A stretch of DNA of 64,000 nucleotides from Marsupella aquatica (Eukaryota > Marchantiophyta). The notes under the pieces are model-generated. The model was given only the letters and a program-made list of their open reading frames with translations. It was not told the DNA's origin and did no database searches. Location: positions 9,424,001 through 9,488,000 of the forward strand of contig OZ316895.1 of NCBI GenBank assembly GCA_973895155.1. Direction: 5' to 3'. The position numbers and the translations under genes were made by a program. Below are positions 23,200 through 33,278 of the stretch, one piece after another. How positions within the stretch are numbered: the first letter of the stretch is position 1; each line of letters starts with the position of its first letter.

Positions 23200-23891
23200 T
23201 GTATTGTGTGTTGAGCCACTACAATACTTCAAACCGGATGCTGGATGGATTAAGAGCTAGCTCAGTTCATGGTCAACCTCATGTCATGCTACACATGTAT
23301 GTTTGACAGACGAGTCTTTGCAAGCAAGGTACCTTTCAATTGCTGTTGCGTTGGAAGTTTTTAAAATTTCTGTAAGAATTTTTAATAATTCGAATCTTGA
23401 ACATTTCAAGTTTTTCATTGCACGCACTAATTTTTGCTGTAGATCTAGCTGTGGTCTGGCAATATTTCTACCTTTCTTTTCGGAACTCTTTGCTTTCCTT
23501 ACGATGAAAATTTTGTTTTTCCGCAGCTTTCCTGGTGTCACGTCTGCTATCGTTCTTCCTCAATCAAGCAGCAAAGATAATTGTCCCTAGAGCCTATTCC
23601 TCTGCAGCACCTGTTCACAGAAGCTGACCTCCTTCAGAAATTAGGTCCCTTTGTTGTACAGTCATCTTATTTAAGAACAAGGTTGAGGCAGCAGATATGT
23701 ACTGAGTAAACTCGCGGCTTTGCGTTGTCGTCTTCGAGTATGGGAACCCACAATCACCTAGCAGTGCTCTTACTTTTTTTGGTACCCGTTGTGCACTTGC
23801 TTGGCGATCTGCCTAAGCAATTATCTTCGTAGAGGGCTTTCCATTTTACCGGTCTTCTTGCTATTCTTTTATGTCGTGATGGTCCTTTCCT
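23200..23891. other. XPO2 3' UTR and spacer
   Basis: AT-rich sequence after the XPO2 stop. No gene supported. Confidence 0.4.
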
Positions 23892-24160
23892 ATTGTTTGC
23901 AGTCCTTAAGGCCAGAAATCTGACATGTTCAAGCAGTGTTGTAAGATCCCGGCAACGGCTGTTGCAGACTCAATGAATATTGTAGTTAATTTTCTTTTTA
24001 GTGAGGGCCATAGCATGAACCTAAACTCGTATTGTTTGCAGTCTCTTAAGACTTAAATATCTGACACGCGCAAGCAGAGTCGTAAGATCCCCGCAACGGC
24101 TGTTGCAGACTCGTTGAATAATGTAATTTTTACATTTTTTAGTGAAAGCCATAGTATGAA
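23892..24160. repeat. Tandem duplication, period 139 bp
   Basis: Copies at 23892-24019 and 24031-24160 both begin ATTGTTTGCAGTC and share GTAAGATCCC(C/G)GCAACGGC and TTTTTAGTGA(G/A)(G/A)GCCATAG. No coding potential. Confidence 0.85.
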
Positions 24161-24516
24161 GAACACGGACCTTATCGTCTAGATGCCTCTAGTTCACTCC
24201 ACGTGTGGTGTTTGAGAGCTGCTTTACTTGGCGGGTGGAATCTGGTGTTTAGTAGGTCGTTGACAACTGTCCTTATCAGAGAGGACCTTATTCGGATGCC
24301 TCTTTCACAGGGTCTCGTAGATTTGCTTGACTTCGTCCCGACAGGTTCCATCTCTTTCTAAACTAGTTCCTAGATATCAGGGTGCTTTATTCTTTGTGTC
24401 ATCTGCGTAGTTGTCTGATGCCATACATGTAATGGTTGTAGTTTTTACGAATTGTGAGCCAGAAATCCAAATAAGATTGTAGGTTTTTCATCTGCAATCT
24501 ATCTTTCATCTTGGCA
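24161..24516. other. Spacer
   Basis: Nothing recognisable between the tandem duplication and the LINE relic. Confidence 0.4.
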
Positions 24517-25440
24517 TCATTGGATGAAGAGCTCGAAAGGACTTCCAATTTGTGTGAGGCATGGTGGGCTGCAAATTAGTGGGAAGTCGTGGTCTTCATG
24601 TGAGGAAAATAGCCACCCCAAGCTTTTATAGGATATAGTAGAGGGTGTGCCACAACATACGTTTGGTGTAAGCATCTTTTTCGAACTTCTTGGAACAAGT
24701 GAGATGGAGAAATTGGGAATCAATTGGAGACGGGGAAGTGCGCTTCTACGCTGAACAGCTGGGGCCCTACTGCTCGACATGTATGTCGTAGTAGTAGGGC
24801 AAGGCTAGGATTTCGTAGCGTCCAAAAGTTTTGGTCGTGCACCAAGAAATAGGAACTTATGTTACACACCTGAAGCACTTTCCAATTCTTTTCTGCCCTT
24901 TGCGTTGGAGATTGTGTAAGCAAGTTGCGAGCCATCCAAAATCAACCTGAGTCAGAGGAATTGATGATTCTGGGTGAGGGTGCTTTTCATCTTAGGCACC
25001 TGGGCTTAAAGTTTGGAAGGGCAAATTTCCATTCTGCCGTCTTGAGTGGGTTGGTGACAGATGCCTATGACAGGTGCCTATGCTGTGAGTGCTTCCCTTT
25101 TCTTGGAAATTGAGTATGCGATCGTGGAAAGCTCGGTATGGCACTTACAACAGCTTTTAAGAGCACGAGCCTACCTCGTATCCTGAGGAACCTATTTGCG
25201 CAATGCCAGACCTTTCCAAGTAAACTCCAGTTCTTGATGTAGTGGCGGATGGGCAACCGGGATAAGTCATTATCTTCGGCGAAACTCTTCCACCATACTA
25301 AGCAGAGTTCTGAAATCTTCTTAGATTTCTCTTAGGAAGAGTTGGACGCCGTATACAAAGAGTTGGTGTAGAAGGGCGGTTCCTTTACCAATTTGAAGGC
25401 CCTGAAACGCGCCTTTGGGTATTTTGTCTACCTACAGTAG
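24517..25440 (-). pseudogene. Decayed LINE (non-LTR retrotransposon) reverse-transcriptase fragment
   Basis: Read on the minus strand from 25440 downward, the frame gives GLQIGKGTALLHQLFVYGV followed by QLFLREI and a stop. This aligns with the GL-I-x-x-x-x-LLHQLFADD-x-x-LFL segment of plant LINE reverse transcriptases, with the catalytic FADD box degraded to FVYG. After frame breaks comes EDFRTLLSMVEEFRRR, then WHCANRFLRIRGRLVLLKAV and VSAIPSFP, matching the conserved W-ANRFLT-x-x-GRL-LL-x-x-VLxAIP stretch of these elements. Further weak similarity may continue to about 24517 (NWKVLQ...FWTLRNPSLALLL). Stops and frameshifts show it is dead. Confidence 0.65.
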
Positions 25441-27454
25441 ATGCACTCGAGTTGTGTCAGGATTGCAAAAAGTAGAGAGATCGCTGGACACCATGGCTGA
25501 CTCTTCTGCTCAATGGGATCTCTTTGTGAAGCCCTTGTTTATGTGGGACCTTTGAATGTTCACTTTGTACCATCCCTTTCACAAATTAGATGAATTAGGA
25601 TCAAAACCCATGTGACTCATGGTTGCCCAGAGAAACGACTGGTCAATCCCATCGTTTTTTTAGACAAGAGATTTAAGAATTCCGACCTAGCCATGTTCAG
25701 AGCCCTAGACATAAAGGTACACACAAGGAGGATGTCCAAGCCCACTCTGAATGTGACAACCCACCAATGGGCCTGTGGGTTTTTGCAGATCATTTTGGGA
25801 CTCACTACAATGGTCATGCTCCCAGTAGACTCCTCTGTAAGCTCTTTTATCGACAGCTTTGGTAGTAGAGTGTATTTTGGGGTTTTGCCATGACTTTTTT
25901 GATGTATTCATTATCTTACCAAAGTTATTCTTAGAAAACCTGTTCTATTTCCCAATGTTCTTTATTTGGAATGTCGTTGGAGACTTATTATTGTTAGTGC
26001 TTTTGTACAACTTGGTACTTTCCATGTTGGGCATCGCTGCAGGAGGATGTTATAAGAAAAGTATAAAACCCTCCCTCCTACCATTACATAGCTGATTCCC
26101 TTGTTGATTACAGGCTTTCCACTTTGGGAACTGACTTTGACATAAATACACAAGTACAAATGCCTGGTAAAGGTACACTATATTTATAAATGTGCATTAT
26201 ATATAATTCTAATGCACTCATTCATTTATGTTGTTATTTGAGAGGGGTAATTTTCCTTGAACGTTAGAAAATTCTACATGAGGACTCTGTACTCTGGAAT
26301 TAATAAGGGTATATTGTGTAAGTTTCTTCAATCCATCCTCCATTGCCACACAATGCCAATGACATATATAATCACTATAATATGCAATCATGTGCTTTCT
26401 TTTTCATTGTTTGTTTATGAAATGTAGGTTTGGCCCATAACTATTGAATTATGGTGACATTTTTTCCTATCTAAGAGATAGATGGAAACCCAAAGAGACA
26501 TGATTTTATGGTAGCTCACTTGAGTAGAGACTTGTAGATATTGGGTTCAACTATTGTGATCAACTCTACTCTTTCTATGGGGTTTCACAGATTTCCCCTT
26601 AAAAATCAATATTAAAAATTTGTTTTTTAGATCTAAAGGTGTCATTTTGCACTTTTTCATGCCCAATGCATCACTTCCCCTAGCTTGCTTTTTGAAATTT
26701 AGTTGCCAGACAGACTTGCCAACATTGCATTGGATTGCCTGGCCATCTTACTTATAAAGTGCAAACATGAAGCTAGAGTTAAGTGTTAGGTTTAACTCTT
26801 AGGTCTAGAGTTATGACCGTATTGCAACTAGGGTTAACATTAGTCACAGACTAGGTTAGGTTAGTCATGTTGTGCACACATTCTACTCTAACGGTGTTTG
26901 CTTGAATAGTGGGAACTTAGGCTCATTGTTAAGGAGTTAGCTGAGAAACAGGGAGAGCTTGTGCCGTGGATACTTGGTATGACCAGTCAGCATAGAGAGC
27001 AGTAAAGTTTGTGACGAGGTTCCCGTCACTGAAAATCCTCGATAATTGTTTAACTGGGTTGTGCCATGTAAATAACCATTGTAAATACCGAGTTTAAAAA
27101 AATAAATTAAGTTACTTCCGTCATTATAATTTGGCAATGCCCGGGGGACTTAACTTATTCTTTGTCTCTCTCACGATAGTTCTGAGGGTTACGGCAACCT
27201 TAGCCATCATAGGATTTACCGTTTAACTTGGGCTATTTTTGAGACCCCAATAGCAAGGTCTAAGGCGACAAACTTTAAGTTTTATGGGTTTGGGGGGAAA
27301 ACCCCTTGTAAACAATGGGGGCCATACGGGGCGCCCCTAGGGCTTGACACGTGGAATCTTGGGGGGCTAAGGAGGGAGCTCCGCGAGTAATAAGGAGGAG
27401 AAGCGCGTGAGCCGGGCCGACGCGCGTTGAAGGCCGGGAAGGACTAAAGAAGTG
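25441..27454. other. AT-rich spacer
   Basis: No supported gene. A weak relative of the CTAGA-rich dispersed motif lies around 26767-26820. From about 26900 composition rises in GC toward the palindromic array, so the unrecognised element may begin here. Confidence 0.4.
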
Positions 27455-27941
27455 GGGGGAATTAAATCCCCCAAAAAGGCGCAGCCGGGGTGAGCCGAGG
27501 GGCAACCGAGGTGCAACAAAGGAAGAGGTCGGGGGAGTATTAACTCTCCCGTGAGAGGCAGGCGCAGCCGGGGTGAGTCGACGAGGGCTGCCGGTAGGAA
27601 AAGGTCACGGGGAGGAGTGAGGGGATTCAATTCCCCATTTCTGGGGAGACGACGGGGGCAATTACACTCCCGGGAGCTGGGCCCCATTAAGAGGGGCGTG
27701 TGAAGGTGGGGGGGTATTAAACCCTCCCGCGAGCCAGGAGGAGGGCGCAGGGTGCTGCCGGTACGCGAGGCGCTGCATAGGGCAGCGTGAAGCAAAGGGG
27801 GGGAATTAAATTCCCTGGCCTCGGAGGTAACAGGGCGCAGTGCGAGCCCTGCATAGGACCACGTGCTGCCGGGTGGAGAGGAGGGCGTAGGGCCGCGAGC
27901 CGGGGCACGCCTTAGCAGGGTGGAGGGGGATTAAATTCCCC
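27455..27941. repeat. Array of seven palindrome-like GGGGAATTAAATTCCCC motifs
   Basis: Seven variants of G4-6-A-AT-TAA-(A)T-T-C3-5 lie at 27455-27472, 27531-27550, 27621-27636, 27654-27672, 27708-27728, 27797-27815 and 27925-27941. GC-rich spacers between them carry their own degenerate repeats (GCGCAGCCGGGGTGAG at 27479 and 27562; CTGCATAGG(G/A)C in three places). Irregular spacing of 33-128 bp. The proline-rich minus-strand ORFs here are readings of the repeat. It lies about 380 bp upstream of the broken coding unit in a shared GC-rich block. Confidence 0.75.
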
Positions 27942-28323
27942 GATGGAAGGCAGGTACGAGGTGGCAGCCGCGTGTCGGGATGCGCACGCCCTGCATAGGG
28001 CCGCGAGCCTGGGCGCAAGGTGAAAGAGTTTTCCTCCCCTTCCCCCTAAAGTACATTAGCCATTTTTTTCTCTCCTCCCCTTCTTTCTCCGCGCGCGACT
28101 CCTTCCTTTGCCGAAAGCACTTTGCTCTCATTTCCGAAAGCTCTCTCCAGCTCTTGCAATTATTTTCGAAGCTCTCTCATGGTTGATTATGGGAGCTTGG
28201 TGACTCATTTTTGGGGGCATTAGAGACGACGACATTGAGTGACTTGGGGGGAAATTGAGGGTGGTTCTTAATCGCGGTACGGGGGCCGTTCGGGCCAGGA
28301 TTTGAATGTGGTGACGGGATTTT
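27942..28323. other. Leader between palindromic array and broken coding unit
   Basis: GC-rich, then CT-rich sequence that could be the untranslated leader of the element encoding the following ORFs. The frame of the first ORF has no clear ATG start here. Confidence 0.35.
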
Positions 28324-30217
28324 GTGATTGGGAATTGTTCTTGGGCATGGATGCTTGATCAGCCTGAGTTCAGTGCGGCTCGCAATTGTAGATACAAAGC
28401 CGCTTACCGTGAGTACATTGTGACACTAATTGAGGAGAAGAGAGGAGATAGCAGAGCGGCAATGAGCACTGGACCGGCAGCAAGTCCAACACCGGTTATG
28501 AGGAAGGTTTTCCATCGAATTTATCCCAAGACCTTTGCCAAGGTGATGGAGGATTGCAAAGCTATGTTCCAGGCCATCGGGCTCACCGACTTCATGAGAG
28601 TAGAGATTAGAATCCCTCCAGGGAAGAGTTGGGACTTGGAGGCTGGAATGGAATTGCGCACGGAGGGGATTTATTTCGCATGTATTCAGCGTTTGGTACC
28701 TCATGCCGAATTGGCTAAGCTGTTGTTTTTGGAGAACCAGCAGTTCTCATTCACCCCCTGGAACATTGTCGGGGATCTCACGTTGACAATGGTGGCATGT
28801 TGGGTGAACAATCCTACCTCCACCACGGCCATTCACCTCTCGGCCGTCAAGGATGCAGCGCACAAGGGATTTCTGGCCAAGGTTCATCAACGGGTCCTCG
28901 GTAATGTGCAATCCGGGTAGTGAACGGGGAACATTTCATAATCGCTCTGGATATTCGGAAATATCCAGCCCATGCTTACGGATGGTGGTATTACGGATTG
29001 ACAAGGCTATTGGCTGCTGAACCCAAGAGTCTGAAACCAGGGGGAGATTTGCATTTGATGGGGTCATTTTTGTTGGCCAGGGCAGAAGGATTGATTACCT
29101 CCCCGGGGCCCGAAGAAGCTGGGTCATCCCTTACCACGGAAATCCGCAGCATTGCCACTGCCATCTTGGGGAAACTCACGGAGGTGTCAGCAATGTCAGC
29201 AGGAATAGGAGACAGTCAAGTGGAGGAAGACATCCAGGATGAGGAGTACACATTGGAGTGGCTGGAATCTCTGGTGGGGAACCCAGAGGAGACCCTTGCC
29301 TATGACATACCAGAGGTCTACTTAGTGGAATTACGGGATTTTTGTGAAGGGGCCCATGAGGAGCTCAAGCTAGCCCACACATTGAGAGATGCGCTCAAAC
29401 AGGCCAACGCAAGGTTGGAAACATTGCAACAGGGTGCCACGTCGATGAAGGAGGTGATAAAGCTAAGGAGGAGGCCATACAAGAGAAGGCCAAGCTTCTC
29501 CAAGCGGCTCAAGTGGAGATTTCTCACTTGAGGGGGGCCTTGTCTACTAAGGCCAAAGAAGCGGAGGAAGTTGGAGTGTTGAGAGAAGCATTGGCCAAAG
29601 AGAAGCGAAACACGGGAGAAGTGGAGAGGTTAAGAGGCCAGATTGCAGAACTACGGAGTCAGGCGGGGATCTTTGAGACTAGGGCCAAAAGGAGTGAGGC
29701 CTTGAGTCCGGGGAAGCGAAAAATTCCCTGCCCACCTAGCTCCACGCTTTCCCCTGACCTGGTCTCCAAGGCCATTGAGATGGTGGTGAAGGAAGTAAGT
29801 GAGAAGTACGGTCCCCTGCTGGAAGCTGCCAAGAAGAATCAGGAGAAGAGTAAAAGCTTGGAGAAGAAACTCAAGGAGGTACATAAGTCGTTACGGGAGG
29901 CCTAGGGCAATACGGGAACCCCGGGGATGCCGCCCAGATCTGTGACACCAGGGACTCCCATGGCCACCGGACAGGTTTTGCCATTGGAGTTGCAATCTGG
30001 AGAGGAGGCTGCCTTGTGGAAGGATACCATCGGTGAGGGCTATGTCAAGGCTTGGCAAGCCTTGGCGGCATTGAGGAAGCAAGGGAGCACTAGCGGGAGG
30101 AGTACACCTGTGAAGAAGAAGAGAAGCGGAGTAGTCTCCACTCCGATTGAGAGCGACGAAGAGACGAACTCACGGGGCTCAAGCCATGGCACCGTGAGTG
30201 AGGAGGAGGAGGACTAG
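28324..30217 (+). pseudogene. Frame-broken coding unit, unrecognised (probable mobile-element protein)
   Basis: Four consecutive open segments read as one interrupted protein of about 630 residues: 28324-28920, 28920-29531 (one frame shift), 29513-29905 (another), then 29927-30217 in the same frame as the third after a TAG at 29903. The first segment opens with GTG, not ATG, so its true start is unknown. Visible parts: a globular N-terminal region with VFHRIYPKTFAKVMEDCK and FTPWNIVGDLTLTMVACW; a middle with AHAYGWWYYGLTRLL; a strongly predicted coiled coil through segments two and three (Glu/Lys/Ala/Leu-rich, e.g. LREALAKEKRNTGEVERLRG); a basic patch PVKKKRSG; and an acidic Ser/Glu tail. Layout resembles a Gag/ORF1-type element protein, but I recognise no family and no polymerase follows. 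Could also be a host pseudogene. Confidence 0.55.
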
Positions 30218-32029
30218 GGTAGCCGTACGGACCTGTCGTACGACCTCTGGATTTTGAAACTTTTTGGAATGGTGCACTCATGGGCTTGTTGGAAGGAGCT
30301 CATGGAGCTGATTCCAACAAGAGGTGGCGCTACTCAAACGGAGCCAGGATGAGTAAGTTAGGGCCCGACGAAGTTGGTAAGTAAGTGATACTGAAACGGC
30401 CATAACTTGGTTGTTTGGCGTCCGTTTCGAGAGCGGTTTTGTGATTCATGATCAGGAGGAGCAGGGCTACCCAGGGGTGAGTTCAGAGGTGAAATCAGAG
30501 TGGCACCTAGTTTTGGCAATTGTGGGGTCACTTGCATTTTCGCAGTTCACGGAGCAAGGTTGGGGCGCCGTCGAAGGCACCGTCGGTCCCATTGTTAGAT
30601 TAGGGTTTTAGGAGCATGTGTGTGCCACATGCTTTAGGATTAGGGATTTCTTTCGTGAAGGTTTTAGTGGCGCCGCTAGGGTAGCCGCCATCCTTGTGAC
30701 CCCGTGAGGGGTGCTTTGGTGTGTTGTTTTGAGTATTTAGGGGGAGAGCCCCGTAGTAGTGAGGGGGGAACTCAGTCTAGTGTTTGCTTAGGGAAGTTAG
30801 CTCATAGCTAGAAGAGGGAATCAAGCCAGAGTAGTGAGGTAGAGGTGTAGCACTTGCCCAGTGAGGCAGTAGTTGGGCAGATGGCAGGAGGCCGGGTTGT
30901 CCTTGCAATGTGTTAGGACGTTTTGCCAAAAGATATGGATTTGGATTGATTCCTCAAGTTTTGTGTGGTGTTATTTTTTCTGGTTCACGATTGTGTTCTT
31001 TCCCCAAGAAGCGTCTAAGGAATCCTTGCACAGTTTGGTCAACCATGTGAGTAGGAGGGGTGGTGACAGCACTCCACCAACGACCAGTAGGAGTGTGTGT
31101 GGCGTAGTCCATGGGACTTGATCAAAAGCAGAGGGGCTAGTCGGTAGACTTGATCAAAAATTACACTTTTGGGAGCGGAAATAAATATACTCATCCTACA
31201 TGCAATAGAATCCTAATAGCGTCCCTTCACGTTCCCGTCATACGATAACAAACGATTTTAGTATGAGTAAATATGTAATTGTCGTGTAAATCGTTTGATA
31301 AGCAGGTGACAAAGTTCTTGTGTTTTCTCATGGACATGGTCTCATGTGGAGGTGAACCACGTATCTCTTTGTGTCGACTACTTGATCGTTGGATGGTTAT
31401 GGGCATGCCGTTGGGAATGTCGTCAATGCTCAACATGAGGGTCTAGGCTTCTAGAGTGAAGCCTCTAGACCATGACTCTAGAGCCCCACCAAAGTATATG
31501 TGCCTTTAAAGAAGATGTGCATAGACATGATGCTATATTTATATGACATGAATGAAAGTATATGTGCATATAAAGAAGATGTACATAGATAGAAAATGAT
31601 GCTCCCATGGATCACAACATTGGTCTTTGAAACCCCCATGGGCCACATTTCCCAAAATTTGATTTAATTGAAATAGTTTGATGTTCATGAATTCAAATAT
31701 TTTCTAGTTTTGAGTATGTGCTAGAGGATTAGGTAAGCTACACTTTCATCAAAGTGACCATGATTTTTAGGCCATTTTGGTCAAAATATTCATCATGGAA
31801 TGCGGAGGGGTTTTATTAGATTAATTGTCATTGTATTAATATAAAATATTAGGGCTTGTGTTTTTTTTGTGTCTCCCTCCTTCTCTAGTTACCTTGCCAG
31901 TGAAAAACCAAAAATTATTTTAAGACTCATAATCATCAAATTATAAGCCCAAAACTCCCACACCAAACTGTGGTCCAAGGGAGCATTGTGTCCAACGTGG
32001 TGGTCCATGTGGGCTTCACTTTCCACAAG
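30218..32029. other. Downstream flank of the broken unit and spacer
   Basis: To about 31130 the sequence stays GC-rich and probably belongs to the same element; I find no long terminal repeat pair. 31441-31487 holds a copy of the CTAGAGTGAAGCCTCTAGACC dispersed motif. A 64-bp-period tandem duplication (AAAGTATATGTGC...) starts at 31491 and 31555. No gene supported. Confidence 0.45.
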
Positions 32030-32366
32030 TGTACTCTGTTGGAATAGTTTTGGTGACCATAATATCAAATGGCATGTTTTGCCTTCATTCATTATAAGTT
32101 TGGCTTCATCAGCAGCTGCCAGGAAACCATAGGATTTGATCATGGTTAAACATAGCTATGACCTGAAACCAATTGGGAAAACCACTTTACAAAGGATTTT
32201 CCAAGTCAACTGCAGAGGGAAGAATTGCAGAAGGGTGGCGACAAGTCTGGCGGGGTTTGAAGAGCATGGCGGGGCAGGGTCAAAAGGGAAAGTTTGAAAA
32301 GGGGCAGGCAGTGAGGGGAATATGGGGTAGATAGGAGAGGTGAATTGGGCAGTGGGGTTTATTAGG
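32030..32366. repeat. Dispersed repeat, copy 2 (about 337 bp)
   Basis: Same orientation and limits as the copy at 7435-7767, differing by scattered substitutions and small indels. It is followed by GGGCATCTGAAAC, unlike the first copy, so the boundary is real. Confidence 0.85.
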
Positions 32367-33278
32367 GCATCTGAAACTTGCTCTCTCCAGGTTTTTTTCG
32401 GTCAGCCCTTCTCAGAAGTCTATGTCCACAATTTAGACCAAAATCCAAGTTTCGGGCCAACTTAATCCAAAGGGTTTCAGTTTTGAGATGGCTTTCAACA
32501 CTCTCCCGCGGGTCAGGTGGGCACTGAAAATTTCAGAATGGTTGCTGAAATTTCTTGAAGGGAGCCAACGCATATTGAGGGAAGCAACTTTAAGTGTGGA
32601 TGGCAGTGTGTTGACTGCCCTAGTTAGTGACAGTCACCTTTTGCAGAACCCCATATTTTTGGTCTGTGACCTGGCCTGCAACATAGTGTGACCTGGCCCG
32701 CAACATAGTGGACACCGGAAACCTCTGGGAATGAGCTGCTTTGAGACTGTCCCCTTACCACTCAACCTCTCAACTTTACTTTTTACTCTCCTCCCCATGT
32801 GCCCTATTTTGATCTCCTCTCTTCACCCACCTAATGAGGGCTTTACAAGAACAGGAGAACAAAAAGATAGGACCGGTCACTTCCTAATCCACAGGTCGAT
32901 TTAGACTGTTTTCTGAGCTTTTAGTATAGACAATAAATATTGTCCAACGCATGGGGATTGGGTTAGTAGTGGTACATAAGTAACGCAACATAAATAATAC
33001 ACTGTCCACCGTTTTTGCCGTTTGCGAGAAAATATATAATTTCCCGTACTCAGAATGTGATTTTCCATTCGTATGCAACATCATTCTCTTCACACGGTCC
33101 AACCAGTTCATGAGCTGCTGTGTGAGGGCCCAATTGTGGGACACCATTCAGCCGCTCTGTGCTTGGGAACCTTGAATTTCGTATAGGACATTGTCCCTGA
33201 TGCTCGTCATCAACTTGAATCGTTTTACAGTAGAATTGCACAGAAAGTCTTGAGGTACACTGGGCTTCAATTGCACTC
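32367..33278. other. Spacer and probable PCD promoter
   Basis: No gene supported. A small direct repeat, GACCTGGCC(T/C)GCAACATAGTG, lies at about 32669-32711. The last few hundred bases should contain the promoter of the downstream gene. Confidence 0.4.

Noticed and set aside
27367-28018. Overlapping proline-rich minus-strand ORFs
   Set aside because: They read the GC-rich repeat array; repeated GELIP/GNLIPP peptides come from the palindromic core.
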